This document shows positions 36,401 to 49,400 of a stretch of DNA of 64,000 nucleotides, one piece after another. The stretch comes from Antedon mediterranea (Eukaryota > Echinodermata > Crinoidea > Comatulida > Antedonidae): assembly GCF_964355755.1 (NCBI RefSeq), contig NC_092672.1:11590501-11654500 (forward strand), read 5' to 3'. Numbering within the stretch: position 1 is the first letter of the stretch; every line of letters starts with the position of its first letter. A model generated the notes under the pieces. That model did no database searches and was not told the DNA's origin. It was given only the letters and a program-made list of their open reading frames with translations. The position numbers were made by a program, and so were the translations under genes.

Positions 36401-39400
36401 ATTAATTTCTGTCAACTGCTGCAAGTACAATATTAAAAAAAAAATTAGGGACCAGGGTTTTATTTGTTGTAAAGCCATGTTGAATGTTAGTACCACACTG
36501 CACTGCATTGCATCGTGGAAATTTGTGAATAATTTGTGAACTGTGCACAACAAGGTGCATGCTATGGTTGCAGTAATAAGTACCGTATGTGTCATTGTAG
36601 GATGTGGCATGCAGTTCACATTCAGAAATTGCACATATTTTACAACAAGTTTGTGAATGATACGCGCATAGGTTGCCTATGCAGGCGTGACCAAGCATAT
36701 GTAATGTTACAGGTGTTATGTATGGTTCACATGGTTTAATATCCGTATGTAAATGGCAATATGTGCCAATAAATGGAATACATTGTCTCACATTGAATAA
36801 AATACAGTGCGAACAACAATTTGTGCAAGGGGCATATGTTTTCAAATAAAATAGTATTGTCATATGGAATGCCCTGTATACAAATCAGCATGGAAGGACC
36901 AACTGTTGATGAATTTGTTACTTACTGTCTTAGTGAACGTGTAAGGATAATCATATATTTCCCTTGGTCCAAAATATTTGAAAAGGTGTTTGTATGTGCC
37001 TTCGTCAGTTGTCCTGTTAACTTGTTGAAAATTTGTCAGTGCCAAATCACGAAGAGTCTCATCAATTGAAAATACGAAATTACTCATTGCAAACACAAGT
37101 TCCTACAGAAAGGACAAAAGAATGTTTATTGAGGGGTATTAAATCCACTTGGTCTGATTGGAATTAGTAGAAAGTGATGTAATATTAAAAATTGGTAGGT
37201 GGTCACTAAATATCGCTGTAGATCAGTCCATTAATATTAGGGAATTCAATATTGTTGGTAATTATGTTATCAATTAACATTGAGGAGGTTTGTGTAATAC
37301 GGATGGGTTTGTGGATTAAAAGGAAGGATTACTAGTAAGTTGACAAAGTGTCTTGACTGATGTTTTGAAGGTCAATGTTAAAATCCCCTAATAAACATGG
37401 CAAGATAACACATGTTATATTCCCCCTCTAGATCTGCCAAGGGTTAATTACAGTATGAAAATAGAAATCGAGTTTACAATAGGGTTAGATTTTTTCCTGC
37501 TAATTGTTCTATGAATACATTGAGGTCATAAGGTAAGAATAGATTAAACATTGGTATTAAATAATCATTTTAATAGATTATATGCATAAAAATGAATTCT
37601 TATAAGATTAATATTGGGACTCATTCGTGCATGAACGAGTCTACACACTATTATTATATAAACAAAATCATACTTCTCTTTCAAATATTTTATCTTTTAC
37701 TGATCCATCTTTCAAAAGACATGATATAATCTCCAAATATCCACGGATGATGACAGGAGAACTTGGAAAGAAAACTAAAAAGAAAAACACAAAATATTGT
37801 TTTTAATATATTATTTGTTTTTAGTTTATTAGAAAATAAACTCTATGCTTGATTTTTTTTGCCCAAAATTTCAACTATATACTAATATAATAAACAGACA
37901 ATTTTATTTTCAGAAAAGCACATTCATTCTATTTAGGACACTTTTGTAAACAGTTGGAAATTGAATTGAAAATAGATCACATTATACATAACATTTAAAT
38001 TAAATGCAGTAAATTCTCCCACAGAAAGGAGCTAGACCTGCTGATTATCTGCTCAAAACACCACAGTAGAATAGACCAATGTTTAAATCACATCCTCAAT
38101 TTTCTATTTTTGAAAGGTCATAACTGTACAATAATACCTTCTTTTTTTCTATTACTTTTCTTTTATTATGTATTACTGTACATATATTAATATTTTGTTT
38201 TAAAAATATCTTACCAACAGCCTCTAGGACTTTCAATAGGTAATAATTAGAAATCAATAATTTTGCCATTTCACGATTTTTAACGAGATGAAATACAAGT
38301 TTGGTAGTACATCCAACGATCAACTGGTCTCGTTGGTTGCGCTGTGGGCATTTAAACCAATCCATTATTGCCTGTAGTTTTAAAGATAAAAACCAACTAA
38401 AATAAATAAATAAACAAATAAAAAATATAACACAAAGTCAGTAGATATAAATTTGTATAAAAAATGGGTAAAATGGTGATAAAAAAACTTAAAACAAGAA
38501 ATATTTCTTACAAAAAACGCCGCGTAACTTTTTGACTGGGCAGTTGTAAGAACAGTCTTCATTAATCTAATATAATAGGTCGGCCAATCAAAACGCAAGT
38601 GAACAATTGGGACTTTACTTGTGATTTATGTCATTGGCCTGTCAGCACAGTCGTTTCTTTCTAGAATTAAACGCACAAACTTGTATTGGGAATAATGTAT
38701 GTGGTTATTACTATCGCATTTAGGTATTGATAATAATAATAATATGGCTTTTGAATATATAATTACTGTCTGTAGAATAACATTTATACATTTTCGGTTC
38801 GCGATCAAAAGTTATATGAATGGATTTGTAATAGGTATTTATAATAATAGTATATGGGTTGTATTATTGCTAAGCTATCACCAAATCGCGTTATAACATT
38901 ATTTCTCAGGGTTTTTTGCACCATTGATCAATACCAAACGCGTATCGGTATAGTTTTTAATGAATCATTACATTAATAAAAATACCCAATTAAATCAATC
39001 GCGTCAGTCCAATTCCGACTTATGTTTCGATCACATAGTTCTGTGTCTACACTGTCCCAACTAGTTTAACAAAAAAAGTGTGATGTGCCCAAATATGGTA
39101 GTGATATGCCCGAATATCGTAGTGATATGACATCGTCATGTCTATATAATATGGGCACATCATATTTAGTTTGATAGTATAGACAAAGCTTAAGGATTAT
39201 ATTTAAAAAATGTTTTCTTACATTTTGAACGGAAGTATTTATTTGTTTATAAGCCCAATTTTCCAGTCTTAATTTTAAATTTTGAAAAAAGTATTTATTT
39301 GTTTATAAGCCCAATTTTCCAGTCTTAATTTTACATTTTGAAAAAAAGTATTTTATTTGTTGATAAGCCCAATTGTGCAGTCTTATTTTACATTTTGAAC

Positions 39401-42400
39401 GAAAGTATTTATTTGTTGATAAGCCCAATTTTGCATTCTTATTTTACATTTTAAATGAAAGTATTTATTTGTTGATAAGCCGAATTTTCCAGTTTAATAA
39501 TAATGACCCCTTCCACAGTGCTTATAACATATACATTTTACATGATATTGACCGTGGGTTCTTTACGCCTCTGTTGCATTTGTTTTTATTGTACCTTTTT
39601 AATAAATTATTATATGTTTAGGCCTAATCACACCCAATTTAATGAAACGGTCAGATTCCGATTTCAATTGAACGAAAGTAGTACTGTATTTATTATTCAT
39701 TGATAAGCCAAGGGTCCCATGGCGTTAGCTGATATCTTGAGCATTTGACTCTTGTGTGAACCTGTAACACAAATCATTCTTCAAAATCTAAAGAAAGAAC
39801 CTCACACGTCTTTTTTGTGAGTGATACACTATGGATATGCCCACGGAAATAATATGTGGACATTGCAAACAATCATAGGCCTACAGTAACAAACATAGAA
39901 TGGCTAATAAGCATAACATTCAGACTTGCTTGTTTTCTAGTGGATTTTTATTTACTTTAGCATGTAGAATAAAACTAGTAACAGTGGCTATATTAATAAT
40001 TATACTGATTATCCTTGATGTTATCGCGTCTAATAATAAAATATTTTGTTGTTGATAAGTCCAATTTTTCAGCCTTGATTTTACATTTTGAACGAAAGTA
40101 TTTATTTGTTGATAAGCCCAATTTTGCAGTCTTAATAATGACCCTTCCACAGTGCATTTTACATGATATTGACCGAGGGTTTTTACGCCTCTATAGCCAC
40201 TGATCAATACCATAATTAATGTACTTTTTTAAATGAATATTGAAATGTTTCAACATACCCAATTCAAAAAAACGGTCCGTTTTCGAGTTCAATCTTTTGA
40301 TTAGAGAGGTTGGAGTTTCATTTTGAATTATAACATTGGCCTAGATTGACAGTCATAAAAAAGAAAGTCATTGTAAATACTTCCCTTTATGTTGACAGAG
40401 CCAAAATAAAGTTTTGACCATTATCGAATGATTATTTGACAGTGACTTATTATAATACCGGCCTGGTTGACAGCAAAAACGAAGTTATTATTTATTAAAC
40501 AAGATTTTACAGATTTCCGTCTACATCTCAATAATACTGTATTATCAGCAAAGGCTTTCATATAGACTCTCTTCTCCCAGACGTTTTTTGGGTCCAGCAG
40601 CTACCTATAAATTATAGTCGAGTTTCCAAATTCACAAAACTGTCAGCCTTAGATACTAAAGCTACCGCTATGAAACAGCTTATTAATGAATGTGTCCTCC
40701 TGGGACATAGCTGGCTAGAGCCGCGGCGCGAAAAAAAATGTATTTGCCATATTACCCTCAGAAACCTTTTTGCTCAACAGAAAAACTGTTTTTGAATAGT
40801 AAGGCATTATTAAAAATTACTGTACAAGCTTGTACGTTCTCAATGCTCGAAAGTAACACTTAATACTACTCAATACTGCTCAATGTAGTCCAAATTGACT
40901 GCCAAATGTATACACTATCACGTTAGTTAATTACCTTTTATAGTAGGTACAGGTAGTATAAACATTAATATGCTTAATTTCATTTAAAGGCCTACAAAAA
41001 ACAAAATGTTATGCTAACCCAAATTGAGCAAAATCTAGATAGCTTTTTTTGAAATTAATCATTTATGTATGTACATATTATATTTATATATGATTATGAA
41101 ACAAAATCGGTAAACTTTAAATACAAATATTTAACTTACCTTCATGCATAGTTTATCTTCCATTAACAATTTTTTGGCACTATCATCATCTGCAATAGTC
41201 TGTAATGAATAAAAAGAAATGTAAAAGAATAAATTGTAGTGGCTCAAATTTTTTTTAAATAAAGGACGCTTTTGATACGAATGACGATCTAGGAACAAGT
41301 ACAGTATGTTAATATATTGTGTGCATGTGGGTTGAGAAGTACTTAAGTAGGATGTGATTCCTTTTATTTTTATTAATTCAACTTTTCAATAAAATGCATA
41401 TACTGAACAAATAGAAAAAACGGACATTTAGTGAAGGATAGGACGGGGGTAAACATGGTCCAGTTCCAATTCCTTTATTCCTTGACATGGTTCAGGCGGT
41501 TTCTAGGGTTCCAGACGACGGTTATTGCAATTTAAAAGCTACCTGGTTTGTTGAAGGTTCCACGTCAACAACTTTGGAAGATCATGGATTTTAAGGTCTC
41601 TGAATTACACATGAAAGTATAGTTTATTGGATTTGTAAAACTTGCTAGTGAAGAAGAAAATTTCAGCATAATCTGATTTTAACAAATGCATGTAAAAACA
41701 CTAGTCTTGGTGGTTCTAGACTGAAATTAGTAAAAACATAAATATTTTGGCACATATGGCGTTTCATACATATAATATGAGCTCAAAGGCTGAATAGTGT
41801 ACTATTCATAAAAAAGAACAAAAAAAAAAACAAACAAACAACAAATCATAATTTTACCATTTGTAAAATTCCCATAGAATATATACGAAGATAATACGCC
41901 CATCGATTTTTTGTTGAAGTCATATCCTTTAGACCTGGCTCCATTTCTAGATTTCCAAAGTCAGATCGTGGTAGGATGTATATAGGCGAGTCCATCATTG
42001 CTTTTTCTTCAAATTGGTAAAGCTTTTTACGTTGGTAGATTTTACTTAGAAGCTTCAATGCGTTATCTCTGTATAGGAAGTAACCAAGTGTCTGGATTCC
42101 ATTGGCTGATGTGAGCGCCCTGCCAAAAACCTGTGGTGCTATGTCAAACATATCATACAGGGCAACAATAGCACACACACCAGGAACTATGTAGGCAGAA
42201 GTATCAGATTTTGAATTCATGCATGCTGCAAACAAACAAAAATGGTAAATAAAAGTGCAGATTACAGTAAATAAACTGAAAATGGAAAGTTTAACTTAAA
42301 ATTTGTCTTTTCTAATTTATTTCATGTGCATCTAACAGCAAGTAATTTGCCAATTACAGGATGAATAAAGTATTTTTTTTTTATTTGAGGCTTAGAGAGT

Positions 42401-44042
42401 GGAGTTGAAAGAGTTGTGAGTTACAATCTTGGAAATAGGTCGGGATTGAACCCTGGACCTTAGGATTGAAAGGCAAGAATATTAACCACAAAATAGCACC
42501 ACACTACATCAAGGAACATAACAAATAATTTTTTACAATTTTTTGCCTTTGAAAATGGAGCATAAATTTGCATAATTCTACTTTTTTAAACTTATTTCTT
42601 CAAGCAAAAATCAAAGTTGGCCTCATAGACTCGTATATGTGTCGGGTTTCATGTTGCAGATTTTTTTTATAGTCTTTGTTGTAGCCTGAAAAGAGGGCAG
42701 TGACCGATATTTAAAATATTTGATACAGCATGGATAATTTGGTATAACAAGTAAAAATAATACTGAATTGTAAATATTTTCTTTTGTTATATTTCATCAT
42801 ACTGTTAAGACTAAACAATGGCCTTTTGTTAGAACACTGTCAATTGTCTAATATTTCTCACATCTTTCTGGGTAAGTTTTTGTAAAAGAAATGAATAGTT
42901 CAGTAGTATTATCTGTGATCACTAGCTTCAAACGTTGGCACCATCGATTAAAAATAGTGAGATTTAATTTTGGGACAGTAGACAAAGGAGAAACTTAAAT
43001 AAATAAAAAAAGCATAAATAAAATCCAGTTATATACTAGACATTTTTCCAATAAACAATTTTCAGCATAATCATTGTTTAATGTTTTACTTACATTCAAC
43101 ACATTTGAGAAGTATCTGAATACCACCTTCTTTCTCCATCAATTTAATGATACCCTTCCTGGACTTTGGTTCATCACAACCTCTAGCTAAGTACGCATTT
43201 AAAAGGAAGCTAAAAATTCTGATACAGTGATAATGCACACTGAGCCAATGGTCTCCCTCTTTAGATACACTGGATTCAAATTTCATCATAGCTCCACTAT
43301 TTGGTCGAAGTTTCAGAATCTGTATGACATCCGACATGAGGTCAAGTTTTAACAGGATTGCGAGTACTACTTTGTTACCGTTGAACAGCTATGAAATAGA
43401 AATACACTTATGGTTTAATAACGAAATTTGATTTCACATCCCACAGGGCACAGAGCATACATGTTACAAGCTATTGCATGCTCCTCTCGGTAGCCTTTTT
43501 GATAACAAACTTGAATTTAACATTATTTCTGATTTAACTTGGAACAAAATGACTATAGTTTCATAGAGTCGGTACTAGGCCTACACACACAATATGCAAA
43601 AGCAGTCCAGTCATTATGTTTAGCGCCAGTGGCGTTTCATAAATATCATTGAACTACTCTAGAATTTAGAAAGCTCAACACAGAAAACACAACTAAATAT
43701 AAAAAAACAAAATATAAAGTGGTGACTAACTCCAGTATGGTTTTCCATCAAATATTTTGATAAACTTGAAATAAAATAGTGTTGGATCTTCTGTCTGTTG
43801 CTGTCTTTACTGAGTTCAGCAGTTCGTGCAGAAACGTCCCTCACATCCTCGCACTTCAGAAACCTCCACAAGCCTGCAATCTCGTCCCAAATCTGCCTGT
43901 CTTTCTCATACAAGCGGCTAGCCTTTTTCTCCGGTACTTCACCATCTTTGTCGCTGACGCCAGATAAATATTTGCTAAGTCTACCATACAGTTCTTCGGC
44001 CTGTTCTATACTATGTATAGATATTTCTATATTGTGAGCCAT
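33424..44042 (-). CDS. TPR and MYND zinc-finger protein
   Basis: Twelve exons on the minus strand: 44042-43731, 43388-43094, 42225-41858, 41199-41140, 38371-38215, 37774-37674, 37102-36926, 36374-36313, 35520-35323, 34714-34599, 34184-34030 and 33627-33424. All phases match, giving 734 aa. Residues 1-510 are mostly helical with no domain I can name; the look is of armadillo-like repeats (inference). Residues 511-667 hold three TPR units (RLKEKGNQLFKDGKYKSAMN, then ILSNRAQCYLNLKMHKEALD, then AFYRRAQTLYKLGYYHRSLA). Residues 684-722 are a MYND finger with its seven Cys plus a final H-x3-C: CDQC, CKRC, YC, C, then C and HKIHC. Such proteins usually act as protein-interaction scaffolds or co-chaperone adaptors. 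I do not recognise a vertebrate orthologue. The weakest join is the start of exon 9, whose acceptor TCATTAAG has a poor pyrimidine tract. Confidence 0.87.
34391..34560 (-). repeat. tRNA-derived SINE remnant
   Basis: On the minus strand GAACGGTTAAGGGTGGC (A-box-like) is followed about 30 bp later by AGGTTCAAGGC (B-box-like), the spacing expected of a tRNA-derived pol III promoter. No full tRNA cloverleaf can be drawn. It is intronic in the TPR-MYND gene. Confidence 0.5.
39036..39192. mobile_element. MITE, TCTACA-terminal family
   Basis: The left end is TTCTGTGTCTACACTGTCCC and the right end is GTTTGATAGTATAGACAAAG followed by CTTA. The interior has tandem GTGATATGCCC and ATATGGTAGTGATATG words. 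It is intronic in the TPR-MYND gene and the same family as 10128-10285. Confidence 0.75.
39225..39500. repeat. ~60-bp tandem repeat, five copies
   Basis: The unit is GAAAGTATTTATTTGTTGAT then AAGCCCAATTTTCCAGTCTT and TTTTACATTTTGAA. Five copies run 39225-39500. The downstream flank (AATAATGACCCCTTCCACAG and on to TTTACGCCTC) is itself repeated at 40045-40200. It lies in intron 4 of the TPR-MYND gene. Confidence 0.85.
40045..40200. repeat. Duplicate of the 39.2-39.56 kb repeat and flank
   Basis: About 1.5 units of the ~60-bp repeat are followed by TAATGACCCTTCCACAGTGC and TTTACATGATATTGACCG, as at 39500-39570. It is a partial segmental duplication within the same intron. Confidence 0.8.
42420..42505 (-). 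repeat. tRNA-derived SINE head
   Basis: The minus strand reads TGTGGTTAATATTCTTGCC (A box) and then GGTCCAGGGTTCAATCCC (B box) at tRNA-like spacing. The body is AT-rich and ends are unclear. Most likely a SINE rather than a functional tRNA, because stems do not pair well. Confidence 0.6.
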
Positions 44043-44819
44043 ACCTTTTTAACAATTACCAAAACATAAATTTCGGCGGAGATCACAGAGAGAGGAGTAG
44101 CTACTAAAACAAAAGAGTTCAACAAAAAAACGCCGTTGAATCTTATGGAACGCCACATGGGACAATTTTCCCGTGCACGCGTTCGGGCGTTTAATACTAC
44201 TGTACTTTGAACTATTATTAATCGTCGAATCATCCAGTCCACTCTTATCTTAGTATAACTGAATTGAATAATACAATTAATTTCGGCATGGAGGTTTTTA
44301 TAGAGTGGCTAAAGTGAGTTCCTTTTTTGCAGCACACTTTTTGTTTTGGTAATTCATTAATTTAAACAATTTGTACTTTTCTATCTTCAAGTACTAAGCT
44401 ATTTGTATGTTCACACAACATAGAGAAATAATAAAAATAATTTGTATTCTATCATTCGGGACGAGAGAGAGAAAATCTAATCCACGATATCACATTAATG
44501 AGTTTAGCAATTTCATGCAATACACCATTCCAACAACAAATCAACAGTTTATTATAGGTTCAATATATGTATTTTATTGTTCAACCACTACACACTAATA
44601 AAAACTAGACACAATAAAAATTTACAATACACTGTAATTTCAACCTATGCTTTTAAGACACTTTATCACTTATCATATTCACAAGTATTTTTAAGCTACA
44701 AAGAGAGTGACACACAAACTATTTTAATACTAAAGTTGCATTATTTGCATAAAAAGTTGAAAAAAACTTCGCTGGCAGGTACGTAGTAATTTGAATGTTA
44801 TTAGGATTGAGACTAAAAA

Positions 44820-45686
44820 TGTGCATATGTTATGCGCGATTTGAACGATTTGCGCAATTTGAAATTGCGCAAAAAAAATCCTTGCGCAATTTGAATTGAA
44901 ACATGTGTTTCAAATTGCGCAAGCAACGTATTAAATTGCGCAAGTAATCTGCAAATTGCGCAAGTTTTTTCGACAGATTGTGAAATCATGCACACCCATA
45001 TTTTTATAGTAATTTCTAATGATTCAAAATTAAAGATAAATATTGTTATAAGTTAGCATACCGTCGAAGAACCGACGAAGGAAAACGAAGCGGTGGTGTT
45101 CCACCAGGCGGGCACGGCGCGGGCGGCCGGCTATACTACTCTAGCCTAGCTAGGGTCTGGACTACTGATACTGACTAGGTTACATGGCCTAGCTTAAACT
45201 AATATTAAAAACTCAATTTTTACATTTATTTTGATTTATTTCAAGTTACAGTGATAGTATTATTTAATTGTAATAATAAATGTTATGTATTTATTATATT
45301 ATACACATGTTATCTTCGCATTTATTATGTTTTATTTTGAGTTATTTAGTTTCCAATAAATTATTATAATACCGATTGTCTGGTAGAATTTTGTTGCGCA
45401 ATTTGAAAATTTACAGTTCGTTTTCAAATTGCGCAAAGGTGTCATATTGCGCAAGAACTATCTTGCGCAATTTACAAATTGTGCAGCGCAATTTAAAATT
45501 GCGCAAAGATTTTCTTGCGCAATTTGAAATTGCGCAAGTTGATTGCGCAATTTGAAATTGCGCAAAAAAATCCTTGCGCAAATTTAAATTGCGCAAGAAT
45601 TCTTTGCGCAATTTCAAATTGCGCAAGGATTTTTTTGCGCAATTTCAAATTGCGCAAATCGTTCAAATCGCGCATAACACATACAC
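44820..45686. mobile_element. Fold-back element built of GCGCAATTT palindromes
   Basis: The left tip is TGTGCATATGTTATGCGCGA and the right tip reversed is TGTGTATGTGTTATGCGCGA. Both continue with TTTGAACGATTTGCGCAATT, giving about 75 bp of near-perfect inverted terminal repeat. Each arm is an array of the palindrome GCGCAATTTGAAATTGCGC and relatives, at 44850-44965 and 45394-45662, spaced by A-rich links. Arms diverge after ~75 bp. The core (44966-45393) is non-coding and includes a short GC-rich tract at 45060-45135. No target duplication is evident. Confidence 0.85.
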
Positions 45687-45776
45687 AATTTTATGAACAG
45701 CAAAAATTCGTAAAATTATTCTTCATTTTAACATCTAATTCCAATTGGTTCATCTCAAAATCTTGTTTGATTACCA

Positions 45777-46030
45777 TGCATTTTATTCCCAATGGAACAT
45801 GGTCCACTTTATTCCCAATGAAACATGGTCCATTTTCTTTCAAAATGGAACATGATCCATTTTCTTCCCAATGGAACATGGTTTATTTTCTTCCCAATGC
45901 AACATGGTTTATTTCTTCTTAATGGAACATGGTTTATTTTCTTCCCAATGGAACATAGTTCATTTTCTTCCCAATGGAACAGAGTTTATTCTCTAATCTT
46001 TCCAATGGAACATTTTTTTCTCAATGGAAT
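45777..46030. repeat. ~28-bp minisatellite, about nine copies
   Basis: The unit is CCCAATGGAACATGGT followed by a TTTATTTTCTT-type spacer, with substitutions among copies. Frames through it encode only repeats such as NGTWFIFFPMEH and are not genes. Confidence 0.9.
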
Positions 46031-46453
46031 TCAATTGGATCTCCTTAGCAATTTAGAGACATGCATTTATTTAATTGCTTTACTCAGGGTGTGAGAAAAA
46101 GAAATTATAACATGTAACAATTTTTGTTTACATAAAATCTCAAAAAGGTTAAAAGGTAATTTAAAGGTAGATATCACTAATATCATTAGAGAAAGGAATA
46201 CCAATGACTGCAATACTAACATTTTACAAAAGTTATTTTCTCAAGCTGAGACAATCCTGGGAAGAACACTGCTAGTATTGTGATAATTTCACTGGTTATA
46301 GAAAATAATATTTAAAATTGAACAAAATATATTCACTTTTCTTACAGATTATTTTAAACAATGTAATTATATTTATTTAGGTAGGAATTAATTGAGAATG
46401 AATTCAAACATTAAGATTGCATTTCAATGCTAAACACATTTATTGCATTTTCA

Positions 46454-49400
46454 TTATTCAGACTTTTTCTCTTCTGTAGCCTTTTCTGTGGGTTGACTTG
46501 CAGTACTAAAAAAAAAAGGTACAAATTAGTAAATAAAAATTGTTGCATCAACATCGGAAGGCTTTTACTTGTCTAATGTCCGAATTAATGAGTACATCAG
46601 GCAATTATTAACTGGTTTTAGTTTACATATACATTAAGAGACCAGCAATTTGATTCATAAAGTAAGTATTTACAGTAGTGCCTCTTAATGTTACTGGTAC
46701 AGTACATTCAAAGATTTTATAATCGAAGGCTAGATTGCAAACTGCAATGTTATTGCAGTTCAAAAAGTGATTCTTTATGGAGGAGGGAACCAACAAGATG
46801 GGGCTGCAATCGACCAATCAGATATGCTCTACGTAGTACGCAGTAATATACGCCTGTGTTGCTTTTATATCAAAGAATGTTTTTGAATACAATTACGGCC
46901 ACCATCTTGTTGGTTCCTCCTGTTGGAATCACTTTTCAGTCTGGAGTACGCCCTCTATGCCCTTTCGGCTTATAACAACTCTCTGTGTCTATTATTTTAG
47001 GTAATGTATGTATTCTCAGGGAAGAGTGGTAATTCTTTTGGTAGTATGGGATCACAAGAATTAACAAATTCTATATTTATTTTTCACACAACCAACGACA
47101 AAATAATAATAAAAAATACACTTAAAATATAATAAGAATCTACTTAAAGAAAGTTTGTTGACATCTTTTGTTAAGCCGAATAATTTTAATTTGTTGTAAA
47201 CAAATTTATCATTAATATTTTATTACTAATAATTATACTCTAACTCACCTTTTGGGTTTTCTAAACATAGGATTAAGAACGAATTGAAATAGTGGTATCC
47301 ATGCCAAGATCACAATGGTCCAAATGTGGTACATGCTCCGGTATACCTTTAATAATACAAACATTGATTATGGTACAGAATCATTAAGGTAACCCCATTA
47401 AGGCACATATCCATACACATTGGGTATGGGTATCAAAAGCACCAGAATTGTACTGGAGAGGTGAGTTGTTGGGGGTGTACTGTGGTAAGAAAATGCAGTT
47501 TTTCAAACTACATTTGAATAGCACCAAAAGAGCATTGGAATGATCTGCATAATAAATTAAGGGGGAACAGAAACGTCAAATGGTACAAAAATGTGTATTA
47601 TAATATCTTTATTATAGAAGAACCAAAATTTTCTTGTTTTCTCTATTGCAGTGGTCGTATTTAACAATCACACTTTATCATTAGGTCACCATAGTCAATA
47701 AATATTTAATTTAATTATCTAAAATCTTAGGATATAGATTTGAAGTTTGAATAGTGAATAAAGCTATATTGGCCTTTTGGTATATTACAGAGCACCTGTC
47801 CCTCAAACCTCTAAATTACTGACTGTACAAGTAATTGAATTTATTACCTCTGAAAACCGATGGTATCTTAACAATGTGAAGGCAACAAGTGCATAACCCA
47901 TTATTGATGTGGTTAGAAAACGACTACAGATATAGGATATTGGCTTTACAACTGGATTATTGAAGAACTTCTTTAACTTGGGACTTTTCTCAATCAGAGA
48001 CGTAACCTAAATAAAGATGAAACAAAAGAATAGGTATGGAGACAAGTTAATCATTTCTGTTTTGCTTTGGACTGTTTTGAGATTAAAAGAGAATGAAATG
48101 AAATTGAAAGATTCAACTTTGTTCAGAGGAACAGTTGGATGTCACCAATTATAAAATTTTTAAGCCTGTCTACACTTTATGTTACAAAAAAATGTGATAT
48201 GCTTATATATGGATACGATATACCACTACCATTATTTGGACACATAACACAATTATTGTCAAACTAGTTTGATACTGTACACAGAGCTTAAAGTTTTACA
48301 TATGATCATGATTTTTAAATGTGATGTTTTTGCCATATTTCTAAAGTTCTGTCTACAAACTTTATGTAACAAAAAAAAAAAAAATGTGATGTGCCCATAT
48401 AATATTATATGGACATGATGATGTCATATCACTACCATATTTGTGCATATCACTACCATATTTGTGCATGTATCACTACCATATTTGGGCACATCACATT
48501 TTTGTTGTCACAAAGTCTGACAGTGTAGACAGAGGTTAAAACAAAATTTTTGTTAAATAGTATTAAATAAAAAGTTTCAACATACATGGTTTTCTAGCTG
48601 AACACAGAGCATTTCTAAGAAGAAACAAACAAAGTAACCAAGGAAGTAACCATGCCAGAGGGCAAGAAAGAGCAATGTCACAGCTTGTGAATATAACTTA
48701 TTTCCTAAGAAACGTAATCGCTTGTAAATATATCTAGAAAAAAAAAAATATTCTAAAATTATATCAACAAACATTTAATTGCAAACTACTACAGTTGGTT
48801 TTTTCTTCTTTTGTTTTTTGGAATTTTTAAAAATTTTAGCAGAGAATTTTATATTATTTTGCAAAAATAAAATTATGATACCTTGCTGCCCACTGGCTGG
48901 TGTTAATGTTGAACGACTCAATCAAGCCTTTCCAACCGCAACTTGATTCATACTTTCGGATTTTAACATTTGCAACGCCGTCCCATTTTACTTTGTTGTT
49001 GTCGTCATAACCATTAAACGCTAAACCACTTAATATGCAGCTTCCCTCCTATTAAGAGAAAACAACAATTCGTAAGCGATGCCACAAAATGAAACTACAA
49101 AATGGAGGGGTTCGATTTGAGACGACCCAGAACCAACCTTGGTCAGGTCAATTTATGTGTTGTAGTCTGGATCTAGACACTACACATACAAAATGAATTT
49201 TATGTCTTTAATAATAATAATAATAATAACAACAACTGGTACTTGATATAGCGCATTATGCTGAAAGCCTCAATGCACTTTACATAGACAGAAAAATTTA
49301 TAAAATTTAAAATTCAAAAGGTGGGTTTTGAGGAGAGATTTGAAGGCACTGGTGAAAGTTGCCTGACGGATGTCAATAGGCAACACATTCCAAAGAGAAA

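Larger units (their letters stand above)
44043..46453. other. Intergenic: TPR-MYND gene 5' side to LPCAT3 3' end
   Basis: This begins with the upstream region of the minus-strand TPR-MYND gene (44043 to about 44290; no clear core promoter element seen). The fold-back element at 44820-45686 and the minisatellite at 45777-46030 follow. 46030-46453 is the 3' flank of LPCAT3, with a reverse-complement AATAAA at about 46438-46443, just past its stop. No additional gene is seen. Confidence 0.55.

Noticed and set aside
36402-36863. 153-aa Cys/His-rich minus-strand frame within an intron of the TPR-MYND gene
   Set aside because: Cysteines are irregular, with no zinc-finger spacing; the region is full of TGCA/GCAT words and reads equally well in other frames.
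42420-42505. Possible functional tRNA gene
   Set aside because: A and B boxes are recognisable but the acceptor and anticodon stems do not pair, so SINE origin is preferred.
45411-45675. Frames rich in LRNFKLRK and AQFEIAQ words
   Set aside because: Artefacts of the GCGCAATTT palindrome array.
45515-46094. Frames encoding NGTWFIFFPMEH-type repeats (up to 135 aa)
   Set aside because: Translation of the ~28-bp minisatellite; no leader or domain, and copies contain frame-breaking indels.
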